From: Devosia subaequoris
Lineage (GTDB): Bacteria; Pseudomonadota; Alphaproteobacteria; Rhizobiales; Devosiaceae
Length of the DNA stretch: 64,000 nucleotides
Direction: 5' to 3'
NCBI RefSeq assembly: GCF_014197055.1
Contig: NZ_JACIEW010000003.1
Coordinates: 186,001 to 250,000, forward strand
Under the pieces are notes generated by a model that was not told the origin of the DNA, did no database searches, and saw only the letters and a list, made by a program, of their open reading frames with translations. Shown here one piece after another: positions 17,768 to 26,965 of this stretch; positions within the stretch are counted from its first letter, which is position 1, and every line of letters begins with the position of its first letter. The translations under genes were made by a program, and so were the position numbers.

Positions 17768-17768
<1 letters not shown>

Positions 17769-18748
17769 CAGCGGTCTCCCCCCTCGAAGTTCACTCTGCC
17801 GATCCAGATGTAGAGGATGGTGAAGATGGCGATGATCAGGAACAACAGCGTCGACTGGGTCGAGCCTTCAGCGAAGTTGTTGAACTGGAACAGATTTTCC
17901 TGTGCTAGCACCGACATGGTCTTGGTCGAGCGCGAATTGGGCGTCAAAACATAAATCAGGTCAAAAATGCGCAGGGCGTCGAGCACGCGGAAGATAATCG
18001 CTACCATCAGCGCTGGCCGCACCAATGGCAGGGTAATCCTGAAGAACTGTTTGACCGGGTGCACACCGTCTATATTGGCCGCCTCATAGATGTCCTTGGG
18101 GATCATCTGCAACCCGGCCAGGATCAGCAGAGCCATGAACGGGGTGGTCTTCCAGATATCAACGATCAGCACCGCCGTCATGGCGGTATCTGCCGAGGCC
18201 GTCCACGCCACCGGAGCGGAGAGCAAACCCAGTTTCATACCCAGATCGTTGATGATGCCGAACTGGTCGTTGAGCATCCATCCCCACATGCGCGCAGAAA
18301 CAATGGTCGGAATGGCCCAGGGGATCAGAATGGCGGCGCGAACGATGCCGCGGCCACGGAACTCGGCATTGAGCACCAGCGCCACGATCATGCCCAGCAC
18401 AGTTTCCCAAAGCACCGACCAGAAGGCGAACCGCACGGTATTCCAAACCGCATTCCACCAGTCCGGATCGGCCAGCACACCGCGATACCGTACCGTGCCG
18501 CTTTCCAGCACCTGCCAGCGCAAATAATTGCCGATGCCGATCCACTCGGCGCCGTATAGGTCGTTCAGTGTAGCGTCCGTGAAGGAGAACCAGATCGAGC
18601 GTAGCAGCGGCCACCCGGCAACGATCGACAGCGCGATCAACATCGGGACCAGGAACCAGCGCGCCGCACGTGCACGTTGCCGTGAGAGTTCCGATCTACT
18701 TTTCGGGGTAGCCACCGTAGCTGCAGGCGCCATGGCGTCAGTCGCCAT
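17768..18748 (-). CDS. thuF: sugar ABC transporter permease, ThuF (MalF family)
   Basis: Inner-membrane permease of the MalF family, 326 residues with six to seven helices. The EAA loop is DIYEAANIDGVHPVKQFFRI near residues 220-240. The large periplasmic loop containing DPDWWNAVWNTVRFAF resembles rhizobial ThuF. The start at 18748 follows GAGGAGACGAGT; a longer frame from 18805 is unlikely. Coupled to thuG through a TGATG junction. It follows the binding-protein gene by 87 bp. Confidence 0.86.
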
Positions 18749-18835
18749 ACTCGTCTCCTCCCACAATTGATTTAAAAGTGCTGGGCGGACGGCCGGGAAA
18801 CCCAACCATCCGCCCTGCTCAGGCCGCCGGGAGGA

Positions 18836-20104
18836 CTACCAGGCGTCGCCCTTCAGGTCCTGCAGATCGGCCTCAAGAATTTCGAGGTTTTCTGCCGCAG
18901 AACCATTGCCTGCAAGCGTGTCATGCACCGCGCTCCAGAATAGCGAGGAAACCTCGTTGTAGTCGGTCTTGGTCGGAGCGGACGGACGTGGCACGGCCTG
19001 TTCGAAGATTGCCTTCCAGTTTTCCATGAATGGCGATGCTTCGAGCACATCCGCGTCCTCGTAAAGCGACGGGATGGTCGGCAGGTTCGACTGCTGGATC
19101 GCGCGTTCCTTCTGGACTTCTTCCGAAGCCAGGAATTTGGCCAGCTCGATAGCAGCTTCCGGATCGGGCGAGTACTTGGACACCGCCACGTTCCAGCCAC
19201 CCAGAGTTGCGGCCGACCGGGCGTTTTCGCCATCGCCAGCAGGCAGCGGAGCAACGTCGAATTTGCCCTTCACTGCCGAGTCATCACCATTGCCCAGCGC
19301 ATAGGCGTAGGGCCAGTTGCGCATGAACACGGCATTGCCAAGCTGCCACACACCGCGGCTTTCCTCTTCCATATAGGCCAGCACGCCTTCAGGCGCGATG
19401 GTTCCGACCCAACCTGCTGCACGATCGATCGCAGCAGCCGCCTGCTCGTTGTTGATCGAAATGGTCCCGTCGGGCTCCACGATCTGGCCACCGCCATTGG
19501 ATTTGACCCATTCAAGGGCGTCACAGGTCAGGCCCTCATAGGCGTTACCCTGGAATACAAAGCCCCAGATCTCCGAATTGCCTTCTGCACGCTCGGCCTC
19601 CATGATCTCCATGGCCGTAGCCTCGAGCTCGGTCCAGGTCGAGGGAACGGACTTGCCATGCTTCTCAAGCAGATCCGTGCGGTAGTAGAGCGCGGGAGCA
19701 TCGGTAAAGGCCGGCAGGGCAACTAGCTTGCCGTCTACCGTCTGCGACTCAATGATCGAGGGGAAGTGGCTGCCGGCCACATCTGCTGCGGCCTCGCTCA
19801 GATCGAGAAACTGGTCGGCCAGTTGCGGCGCCCAGATCACATCGGTCTGGTAGACGTCAATGTCCGAATTGCCGGCCGCGAGCCAGAGACGATACTGACC
19901 GAACTGATCGGTGGTCGAAGAGGGCATCGGCACCACGGTGACAGTGTGACCGGTGTCTGCCTCGAAACGATCAAGCTGGCTACGCAGGAACGCCAAACCG
20001 CTGCCTGTATCGCCGGAGACAATGGACAGCTCGGCTGCCTGAGCACCGGCCCCCACCAGGGTCACGCTCGTCAGTAGGCCGGCGAGCATCAGTTTCATCT
20101 TCAT
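18836..20104 (-). CDS. thuE: trehalose/maltose-type substrate-binding protein, ThuE
   Basis: Periplasmic sugar-binding protein (SBP_bac_1 family), 422 residues, with a signal peptide ending at AQA before residue 24. The mature start ELSIVSGDTGSG and the later WNVAVSKYSPDPEAAIELAKF are typical of trehalose/maltose/sucrose binders such as ThuE and AglE. It is the first gene of the thuEFGKAB operon. The start at 20104 follows GGAGG and is directly followed by the signal peptide. The divergent LacI-family gene and two LacI-type palindromes upstream suggest repression relieved by the sugar. Confidence 0.87.
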   Translation of the reverse strand: MKMKLMLAGLLTSVTLVGAGAQAAELSIVSGDTGSGLAFLRSQLDRFEADTGHTVTVVPMPSSTTDQFGQYRLWLAAGNSDIDVYQTDVIWAPQLADQFLDLSEAAADVAGSHFPSIIESQTVDGKLVALPAFTDAPALYYRTDLLEKHGKSVPSTWTELEATAMEIMEAERAEGNSEIWGFVFQGNAYEGLTCDALEWVKSNGGGQIVEPDGTISINNEQAAAAIDRAAGWVGTIAPEGVLAYMEEESRGVWQLGNAVFMRNWPYAYALGNGDDSAVKGKFDVAPLPAGDGENARSAATLGGWNVAVSKYSPDPEAAIELAKFLASEEVQKERAIQQSNLPTIPSLYEDADVLEASPFMENWKAIFEQAVPRPSAPTKTDYNEVSSLFWSAVHDTLAGNGSAAENLEILEADLQDLKGDAW

Positions 20105-20228
20105 TGGAAATCCTCCCGAAAAACATGTGACGGGGGAGGCGCACTGAACGGGCCTCGCGCCGGAACGCGTGGTCAATTCTCCTCCCCCTCAAAAGCACCT
20201 CGCCGAACCGTCTTATTGCCGTTCGGTT

Positions 20229-20242
20229 TGAAAGCGCTTTGG
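20229..20242. promoter_or_regulatory. LacI-type operator upstream of thuE
   Basis: TGAAAGCGCTTTGG contains the perfect palindrome AAAGCGCTTT, the classic LacI-family core. It lies 125 bp upstream of the thuE start. Confidence 0.6.
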
Positions 20243-20444
20243 AAGTTAAGGAAACAGAGCCCCGAAAAACTGTCAAGCGCCACCCGGGTTGATTTTCGGA
20301 ACTTTTCTACGGACGCTGTAAAAAGAGTATAAAATTCAGACACTTATTTGGATTACGCATCCAGGAACTCAAAACCCATGCAAGAAATCCATGACGTACG
20401 CACCTCAACTCTCTGAAACGATTCCCGGGACTTGCTTCAGAATT

Positions 20445-20458
20445 TGAAATCGCTTTGA
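20445..20458. promoter_or_regulatory. second LacI-type operator near thuR
   Basis: TGAAATCGCTTTGA differs from the first site in a single base of the 12-bp core (GAAATCGCTTTG against GAAAGCGCTTTG). It lies 216 bp away, nearer the regulator gene. Two such sites suit looping or autoregulation. Confidence 0.5.
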
Positions 20459-20594
20459 ATGGCGTTTGGAGGAGAATGGCAAAGTTCCCTGTTCAAAGGG
20501 ACGCGCCTGCCCTAATGGCTGTAGCCACCGGGTTTTTCGCACCAATGCGGATGACGGACCGGAGCTCAAAAACCTTGTGGGCCGTAAAGCCGCG

Positions 20595-21614
20595 ATGAGA
20601 CTAAAAGACCTCGCCGAGCATCTCGGCCTGTCGCAAACCACGGTCAGCCGTGCGCTCAACGGCTACCCTGAAGTCAATGAGGCCACCCGCCGTCGTGTGG
20701 CCGAGGCCGCCAATCTGCTTGGCTATCGCCCCAATGCCAGCGCCCTGCGGCTGGCCACCGGGCGCGCCGGTGCCATCGGCCTTGTATTGCGCGGCGCCGA
20801 CGAGCTGGGCCCGCATATGTCCGAATTTCTCTCCGGCGTCGGCAGCTATATGGCCAGCCAGGAGATCGACATGCTGGTCTCCACGGTCGCCAGCCATCAG
20901 GAAGAGCTTGCCGCCTATCGACGCCTGGCCGCCAGCCAGAAGGTGGATGCGGTCATCCTGCATTCTCCCACCATCAGCGACGAGCGGGCCGAATTGCTGA
21001 TGGACCTCAAAATTCCTTTCGTGCTGCATGGCCGGACAGATATCGGTCACCCCGTGGCCTGGCTCGATATCGACAACACCAGCGCGCTCGAACGTGCCAC
21101 CAGCCACCTGCTCGATCTGGGACACCGGCGGATCGCCCTGCTCAATGGCGTCAAGGGCCGCACCTTTGCCCAGGACCGTGAGACCGGCTACCGCGCCGCC
21201 TTGACCGCGCGCGGTCTGACGGTCGACCCCGCGCTGATCGGTAATTCGGCCTTCACCGACGAAATCGGCTTCCGCATGGCCCAGGCCATGCTCGAACAGC
21301 GCCCCCGTCCCACCGCTTTTCTGGCTGGTTCGATGATGACGGCGCTGGGCGTCTTCCGGGCCATTCGCCAAGCCGACCTGCAACTAGGCTCCGACGTCTC
21401 AATGATCGCGCATGACGACGTTTTCCCCTATCTCAACGCCGACAACATGTACCCCACCATGTCGACGACGCGCTCCTCGATCCGCCAGGCCGGCACCCGC
21501 ATCGCCGAACTCATCATGCAGATTCTGGCCGGCAAGCCGCTGGCCGACGTGCATGAACTCTGGCCGGTGGAACTGGTATTGCGCGAAAGCTCAGGACCTG
21601 CGCCAAAGAGCTGA
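20595..21614 (+). CDS. thuR: LacI family transcriptional regulator, probable ThuR
   Basis: LacI/GalR repressor, 339 residues: an N-terminal helix-turn-helix (MRLKDLAEHLGLSQTTVSRALNGYP region, residues 1-25), hinge [15 protein letters not shown], then a periplasmic-binding-like sugar sensor domain. It is divergent from thuE, as thuR is in S. meliloti, which supports control of the trehalose operon. Starting at 20595 places the helix-turn-helix at the very N-terminus; a GTG at 20577 with GGAG upstream would add six residues. Operator-like palindromes at 20229 and 20445 lie between it and thuE. The effector is unproven. Confidence 0.82.
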   Translation: MRLKDLAEHLGLSQTTVSRALNGYPEVNEATRRRVAEAANLLGYRPNASALRLATGRAGAIGLVLRGADELGPHMSEFLSGVGSYMASQEIDMLVSTVASHQEELAAYRRLAASQKVDAVILHSPTISDERAELLMDLKIPFVLHGRTDIGHPVAWLDIDNTSALERATSHLLDLGHRRIALLNGVKGRTFAQDRETGYRAALTARGLTVDPALIGNSAFTDEIGFRMAQAMLEQRPRPTAFLAGSMMTALGVFRAIRQADLQLGSDVSMIAHDDVFPYLNADNMYPTMSTTRSSIRQAGTRIAELIMQILAGKPLADVHELWPVELVLRESSGPAPKS

Positions 21615-21745
21615 CAACAAAGGGCAGAGCGCCCTCTTGATTCTGCCGCATTGACCCACTGCACTGCATTATCGCCAGATTGACGCTTGAAGCGCATCGA
21701 CACGCAGCGTTACCACTAACAGCAGCACGCGGCACGGAGTATTGA

Positions 21746-22579
21746 ATGACGCCTCCTTTCGTCACCACCGACTGGCTGGCCCAGCACCTGAAAGATCCGG
21801 ACGTCGTCGTTGTCGATGCGAGTTGGCACCTGCCCAATGGCGCGCGTAATGCCCAGGCCGAATATCTGGCCGGCCACATTCCCGGCGCCGTGTTCTTCGA
21901 CATCGACGGCATTGCCGACACCTCGAGCGACCTGCCTCATATGCTGCCCAGCCCGGCGGAATTCGCCCGCGCTGTGGGGGCACTGGGCATCAGCGAGGAA
22001 ATGACCATCGTCGTCTATGATGAGGTCGGCCTGTTCAGCGCCCCGCGCGTCTGGTGGACATTTCGCAGTTTTGGCGCGAAAAATGTGGTCATGCTCGAAG
22101 GGGGCGGCCCGAAATGGCGCGCCGAAAAGCGCGGCACAGAAACCGGGCTGCAGCCCCGGGAAAAACGTCGCTTCGAGGCCAAATTCGACGCCGATGCGGC
22201 GGTCGGCTTCGAAACTGTCTCGGCCAATCTGCGCAGCCACGCCGCCCAAATAGTCGATGCCCGCCCCGCCCCGCGTTTTCACGGCGAAGTGCCCGAACCA
22301 CGTAAGGGTCTCAGGGCCGGCCATATTCCTGACAGCACCAATGTGCCGGTGAGCCTTGTTACGGAAAACGGGCGCCTCAAATCTCCCGAAGCGCTGCAGG
22401 CGATCTTTGCCGAACGCGGTGTGCGCCTGGACCAACCCATCATCACCTCCTGCGGCTCCGGTATCACTGCCGTCACCCTCGCTCTGGCGCTCGAGCAGGC
22501 AGGGGCAAAGCATGTCGCCGTCTATGACGGCTCCTGGGCTGAATGGGGCGCGCGGGACGATGCCGAAGTGGAGAGCTGA
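21746..22579 (+). CDS. sseA: 3-mercaptopyruvate sulfurtransferase (tandem rhodanese)
   Basis: Two-domain rhodanese that transfers sulfane sulfur from 3-mercaptopyruvate or a related donor. The N-terminal domain (about 5-120) is inactive and the C-terminal domain (about 160-277) carries the active-site loop SCGSGITA with C236. CGSG[VI]T loops are typical of mercaptopyruvate rather than thiosulfate sulfurtransferases. Length 277 is normal. GGAG precedes the ATG. It stands alone and is convergent with the next methyltransferase gene, 6 bp apart. Confidence 0.87.
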   Translation: MTPPFVTTDWLAQHLKDPDVVVVDASWHLPNGARNAQAEYLAGHIPGAVFFDIDGIADTSSDLPHMLPSPAEFARAVGALGISEEMTIVVYDEVGLFSAPRVWWTFRSFGAKNVVMLEGGGPKWRAEKRGTETGLQPREKRRFEAKFDADAAVGFETVSANLRSHAAQIVDARPAPRFHGEVPEPRKGLRAGHIPDSTNVPVSLVTENGRLKSPEALQAIFAERGVRLDQPIITSCGSGITAVTLALALEQAGAKHVAVYDGSWAEWGARDDAEVES

Positions 22580-22585
22580 CCGGCC

Positions 22586-23251
22586 TCAGGCGTAGGCGAC
22601 CCAGCCGCGGAAGTTGAACCCGGCAAAGAACAGGCTCACGCTGGAAAAATCAGCCTCTGCCATCATGCGCTCTTCATCCTCCGGTGAGAGCAGATGCAGC
22701 CGCTCCAGCATGGCCGTGCGGCCATTTTCAGCGTGGGCCGGATCGACCCCGTTAGAGACGGCAAAGGCCGCATGCCGCCGCATCCAGATCTCGCGGCTCT
22801 GCGCATCCTGTGGAAAGCTCATATGTGCCAGGACCAGCGGCGCGCCCGGCCGCAAACGGCGACGCAACTGCACGAGGGTGTCGAGCCGTTCATCCAGCCG
22901 AATGAAATGAAAGGTGAGCAGACAGGTGGCGCCGTCGAACGGCCCCTCTGGCGCTTCAGCGATTGTCCCTTCATGCAGTTGCACCCGATCAGCGAAAGCC
23001 GCCGTCGCTGCGCGGGCGGTATCGAGCATTTGCTCGGAGGGATCGACACCATCAAATTGCCATCCCGCATGACGGCTCGCCAAATTGCGCAATTCCATGC
23101 CACCACCGGCACCCAGAACCAACACTCGACCCGTCTCTGGCACGCGTTCAGTCAGCAGCAGATCAGTCATGCGATGTAGGGAATCCAACCCCGGCACCTG
23201 CCTGGGCGGCCCTTCAGCATAACGCTGCGCGACATCGGCGAATTCGGACAT
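22586..23251 (-). CDS. class I SAM-dependent methyltransferase
   Basis: S-adenosylmethionine-dependent methyltransferase, 221 residues. Motif I is VLVLGAGGGMELRNLA near residues 42-57, GVDPSEQML follows, and FDGATCLLTFHFIRLDER is the post-I/II region. Three in-frame ATGs occur at 23263, 23254 and 23251. GGAGGTGA is embedded in them, so translation most likely starts at 23251 (MSEFADVAQRY). A TGTAAC/GTTACA inverted repeat lies 20 bp upstream and may bind a repressor. The substrate is not predictable from sequence or neighbours. Confidence 0.78.
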   Translation of the reverse strand: MSEFADVAQRYAEGPPRQVPGLDSLHRMTDLLLTERVPETGRVLVLGAGGGMELRNLASRHAGWQFDGVDPSEQMLDTARAATAAFADRVQLHEGTIAEAPEGPFDGATCLLTFHFIRLDERLDTLVQLRRRLRPGAPLVLAHMSFPQDAQSREIWMRRHAAFAVSNGVDPAHAENGRTAMLERLHLLSPEDEERMMAEADFSSVSLFFAGFNFRGWVAYA

Positions 23252-23270
23252 CATCACCTCCAATGATATA

Positions 23271-23289
23271 TGTAACTTGCATTGTTACA
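23271..23289. promoter_or_regulatory. inverted repeat, possible operator
   Basis: TGTAAC, a 7-bp spacer, then GTTACA sits immediately upstream of the methyltransferase gene in an AT-rich stretch. It is a plausible TetR/MarR-type operator. No candidate regulator gene is adjacent. Confidence 0.4.
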
Positions 23290-23479
23290 ATTTAATGGAA
23301 TGGTCAAGCCCATCGCCACGGCGATCGAGAATCGGCTATCAATATGCATGGCGCCGTCCACGCCTCCACCCTCCACCTGGTAAGCAGCAAACCTGCCGGA
23401 CGACTTCGCAATTCATACGCCCCGTCGTGCGACGGCATAAGGAGGGATTGCCTGAGCCAGCAACGACTGGAGCAAGACC

Positions 23480-24325
23480 ATGCCGCTTTCCGCACCGATT
23501 TACCGCCTCAAGCGCGCCGCCAAGACGCAAGTCCGCGACCGGACCATCCCTCTTCATGTTGCGCTCGACCAGATCGCTGCGAAAGAAGGCTATTCGAGCT
23601 GGAGCTTGCTCGCTGCGCGACACGCAGACGCCTCGATTGATCCGGGTGATCTTCTGGCCCAGTTGCGGCCGGGCGAACTTGCCCTGATTGCAGCGCGCCC
23701 CCGTCAAGGCAAGACACGTCTGGCCCTGCAGATTGCCGTTGCATCTGCAGAGGCGGGCCAATCTGCCCATCTCTTTTCGCTTGACTACACCCCGGCGGAT
23801 GTGCAGGCGAAATTGGAAGCGATTGGCGCCGATCCCCGCCGGCTGCCGGGCCGATTTATCGTCGATTGCTCCGATGACATCAGCGCCGGACATGTCCTTC
23901 AAGCCCTGGCTGATGCACCGAGAGGGAGCCTTGCGGTGATCGACTACCTGCAATTGCTCGACCAGAAGCGGTCCACGCCTACGTTGCAGGACCAGGTTTC
24001 GGATCTGGCCCGGTTTGCGAGTGCGCGGGGCGTGATCATCGTTTTTGTCTGTCAGATCGAGCGCGCCTTCGAGGCCGTAAACGCCCCCCTGCCCGGACCT
24101 GCAGATATTCGCCTGCCAAACCCGCTCGACCTGAGCTTGTTCAGCCGCGCCTGGTTCCTGCATCGGGGGGTATTGCGCAGCCACGACGATATTGCGCAGC
24201 CACGACGATTTGGCTGGATAGATCATTCGGCATCAACAACTGGCTCCAATCTGGTTGGGTGCCACCAAGTCTGGCGCCACCCTTTCCGTCATTGCCCCTT
24301 GCGGTGGGCCGCCGCATCGGAATAA
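23480..24325 (+). CDS. DnaB-helicase-like RecA-fold ATPase, C-terminus frame-shifted
   Basis: RecA-fold ATPase resembling the C-terminal domain of replicative helicase DnaB, without the DnaB N-terminal domain. Walker A is ARPRQGKTRLAL (about residues 71-82) and Walker B is AVIDYLQLLDQ near residue 153. Its role is unknown; single-domain DnaB-like proteins of this kind occur in related alphaproteobacteria. A 19-bp perfect tandem duplication (24172-24209) shifts the frame at about residue 237. With one copy the protein would stop at 240 residues; with two it gains about 41 unrelated residues, for a total of 281. GGAG precedes the ATG. Confidence 0.65.
   Translation: MPLSAPIYRLKRAAKTQVRDRTIPLHVALDQIAAKEGYSSWSLLAARHADASIDPGDLLAQLRPGELALIAARPRQGKTRLALQIAVASAEAGQSAHLFSLDYTPADVQAKLEAIGADPRRLPGRFIVDCSDDISAGHVLQALADAPRGSLAVIDYLQLLDQKRSTPTLQDQVSDLARFASARGVIIVFVCQIERAFEAVNAPLPGPADIRLPNPLDLSLFSRAWFLHRGVLRSHDDIAQPRRFGWIDHSASTTGSNLVGCHQVWRHPFRHCPLRWAAASE
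24172..24209. repeat. 19-bp perfect tandem repeat inside coding frame
   Basis: Two identical adjacent 19-bp copies (24172-24190 and 24191-24209). Because 19 is not a multiple of three, the second copy shifts the reading frame of the DnaB-like gene. Confidence 0.95.
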
Positions 24326-24353
24326 TCGCGGGAGCGACTAGGGATGAGGGCAT

Positions 24354-25307
24354 ATGGCTGCGCGTAACGAGACTTCTGCAACTCGGCTGGACGATGCAGC
24401 GCGGGCCGGCTGGCTCTATTATGTGGCCGGCAATACACAGGAGGAGATCGCCTCCAAGATGGGAATATCGCGCCAATCGGCGCAGCGGCTGGTTTCGCTC
24501 TCGGTCAGCGAAGGATTGATCAAGGTGCGGCTCGACCACCCCATCGGCCGTTGCCTGGACCTGGCCGAGCGACTGCGCGCCCGCTACGCGCTCGACCACT
24601 GCGAGGTCGTGCCGTCCGATCCCGGGAGCACCTCGAGCACAATCGGCATTGCCGAGGCCGGGGCCGCTGAGCTTGAACGATGCCTGCGCAGCCCCGACCC
24701 GGTGATTATTGCCATCGGTACCGGCCGCACGCTCAAGGCCGCGATCGAACAACTGCAGCCCATGGATTGCCCGCACCACACCGTGGTGTCGCTGACCGGC
24801 AATATTGCCCCGGACGGCTCGGCCGCGTTCTACAACGTCATCTTCAACGTGGCCGATACGGTGAAGGCCCGTAGCTTTCCTATGCCCTTGCCGGTTATCG
24901 CTTCCTCGGCCAAGGAGCGCGCAATGCTCCACACCCAGCCCATGATCGCCTCGACGCTCGACCTGGCGGCCCGCGCCAATATCACCTTTGTCGGTATCGG
25001 CCATCTGGGCTCGGATGCGCCCCTTTTGCTCGACGGCTTCATTTCCGAAACCGAACACAAGGCGCTACAGAAGGCCGGTGCGGTCGGCGAAATCTGCGGC
25101 TGGGTGTTCGATGCCGAGGGACGACTGATCGAAGGCCAGACCAATGACCGGGTCGCGTCTGCCCCCATTCCCAGCCGCGAAAATGGCCGCGTCATTGCCC
25201 TGGCCATGGGCCCGGCCAAAGCCGCCGCCATCCGCGCCGCCCTGGCAAGGCGCCTCGCCAATGGCATCATCACCGACGAACAGACGGCGGAACTGCTGCT
25301 GGCGTGA
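24354..25307 (+). CDS. SorC/DeoR-type sugar-binding transcriptional regulator
   Basis: SorC family regulator, 317 residues: an N-terminal helix-turn-helix (about 20-55, GNTQEEIASKMGISRQSAQR) and a C-terminal sugar-phosphate-binding domain (about 60-315) with IAIGTGRTLKAAIEQL and GVGHL-like IGHLGSDAPLL. In Rhodobacter and rhizobia such a gene (smoC/mtlR-like) adjoins the polyol transporter operon. Here the equivalent operon begins 2.8 kb downstream, separated by an oxidase and an HxlR gene. It probably still controls that operon; the repeated TTTGCTCATA sites before the binding-protein gene are candidate targets. Confidence 0.82.
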   Translation: MAARNETSATRLDDAARAGWLYYVAGNTQEEIASKMGISRQSAQRLVSLSVSEGLIKVRLDHPIGRCLDLAERLRARYALDHCEVVPSDPGSTSSTIGIAEAGAAELERCLRSPDPVIIAIGTGRTLKAAIEQLQPMDCPHHTVVSLTGNIAPDGSAAFYNVIFNVADTVKARSFPMPLPVIASSAKERAMLHTQPMIASTLDLAARANITFVGIGHLGSDAPLLLDGFISETEHKALQKAGAVGEICGWVFDAEGRLIEGQTNDRVASAPIPSRENGRVIALAMGPAKAAAIRAALARRLANGIITDEQTAELLLA

Positions 25308-25356
25308 CAGCATGATCGTTCATGGTCCGCTTGGCCCTGGCTTTATGCGCCGGACC

Positions 25357-26799
25357 TTAAGCGGACATCAGCTCCACATCCGCTTTCGGCACAATATTGT
25401 GGTTCAGTCGGAAAAGGTTCTGCGGATCGTACTTCTCCTTAATGCCGCGCAACTTCTCAATATTGGATCCGTAGGCCTCCGATACTCTGCCCTCGTCGTC
25501 CGTGGGCAAAAAGTTTACATATACGGTGCCGGCGGCGTGAGGCGCAGTCTGCTCAAAAAGCTCGCGGGCCCAAGCGATACATGACTGATCTTGTGCAGGG
25601 TCGGACCATCTCGTGTGAATATTCATCACGAAGTGGCGTTGACGCTGAGGAAAAGGTGTGGCGGAGGGATCAACACGTGTCATCGCACCGCCCAGATGTG
25701 CGATAAATATCTCTGTCTGCGGGTCAGGCAATTCGGCAACCGCCGACAAGGTCGCGTCTATGACCTCATCGTGCAGAGCAAGAAAGTCGTTGCTCTTCCA
25801 GTAGTTGCGCGCACCTGGGGTGAGGAGTGGATCGAAAGCTTGCTGCCACCCTTCATAGGGGTGTGGGGCGATCACGTCGGCAATCGGTTCGCCAAGGGCC
25901 CGCAACTCCTGCATTGCCTGCATCCCTTGCTCCATGTCGCCGGCATAGCAGGCGGCGAAAATAAGAACTTCCTTGCCATGCCAGGCCGACGGGATGAAGG
26001 GAAGCGGAGGTGCCTGCCGCAGGACCACCCAGACAGTCAGTTCGTCAGGCGCGCGGGCACAGATATCACGATATTTTTGCAGGAGACCGCGCGCATCAGA
26101 CAAGGGGTGCACTATCAGCCCAGACAAGACCTCAGGACCGATCGGATGCAGCTTGAACTTGAACGAACAGACTACGCCGAAATTGCCCCCTCCCCCGCTG
26201 ATCGCCCAGAAAAGATCAGGATTTTGCGAAGCACTTGCTGTTCGTATCTCGCCATCGGCGCAGACAACTTCAGCCGATAGCAGGTTATCAATCGTCAGCC
26301 CGTGTTTGCCAGTAATCCAGCCAAAGCCACCACCAAGGGTCAGACCTGAAATACCGGTTGTCGAGTTGATGCCCAGAGGCACCGCCAATCCGTGAGCCTG
26401 GGTGACCTTATCCACGTCGGACAAAAGACAGCCGGGCTCGACAGTTGCTGTGGCTGCATCAGGATCGACGTGAACGCCCTTCATCTGCGAAAGATCAAGA
26501 AGCAACGCGCCATCAGCCACCGCATGGCCCGCAATCTGATGGCCGCCCCCTTTTATACTCAGCAAGACGCTGTTGTGCTGCGCGAAGTTCACCACGAGCT
26601 GGATATCTCTCCGGTCCTTTGCGCGCACGATCAGACCAGGATGCCGATCTAGCATGCCGTTCCAAAGTGATCGGGCCTCGTCGTAGCCGGCGTCGTCTTT
26701 GCCGATCAGCTGGCCCTCCAGCGCGGTCCTCAATTCTGCCAGTCTCTCGTCGAGGACCTGCAAGGTCCCACCGTTCAGATCTTTTAGCTCTACGGTCAT
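25357..26799 (-). CDS. FAD-binding oxidoreductase with BBE domain (berberine-bridge-type)
   Basis: Flavin-dependent oxidase of the FAD_binding_4/BBE family, 480 residues; members oxidise sugars, alcohols or secondary metabolites. The FAD-binding segment has IKGGGHQIAGHA near residue 82 (His is the usual covalent FAD attachment site) and LGGGFGWITGKHG. The C-terminal BBE motif is YGSNIEKLRGIKEKYDPQNLFRLNHNI. The second (Cys) attachment site of bicovalent members is not evident. It is divergent from an HxlR regulator, which probably controls it. Codon use looks less GC-biased than neighbours, suggesting acquisition. GGAGAAA precedes the start. Confidence 0.83.
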   Translation of the reverse strand: MTVELKDLNGGTLQVLDERLAELRTALEGQLIGKDDAGYDEARSLWNGMLDRHPGLIVRAKDRRDIQLVVNFAQHNSVLLSIKGGGHQIAGHAVADGALLLDLSQMKGVHVDPDAATATVEPGCLLSDVDKVTQAHGLAVPLGINSTTGISGLTLGGGFGWITGKHGLTIDNLLSAEVVCADGEIRTASASQNPDLFWAISGGGGNFGVVCSFKFKLHPIGPEVLSGLIVHPLSDARGLLQKYRDICARAPDELTVWVVLRQAPPLPFIPSAWHGKEVLIFAACYAGDMEQGMQAMQELRALGEPIADVIAPHPYEGWQQAFDPLLTPGARNYWKSNDFLALHDEVIDATLSAVAELPDPQTEIFIAHLGGAMTRVDPSATPFPQRQRHFVMNIHTRWSDPAQDQSCIAWARELFEQTAPHAAGTVYVNFLPTDDEGRVSEAYGSNIEKLRGIKEKYDPQNLFRLNHNIVPKADVELMSA

Positions 26800-26965
26800 G
26801 GCGATTTCTCCAATAGGTTTTTGGCCTATCGGCAGACTGCGCCCCAACATGAGGGTGAACTAGTCCTGAAACTGAACCTGCCTTTTCCTGACGGGCGAAG
26901 GGTGAAATCGTGCTAGGTTGAAGCGTGGGCGATAGCGGGCTTTTCTCCAGAGGAGGAGTTGCAAG

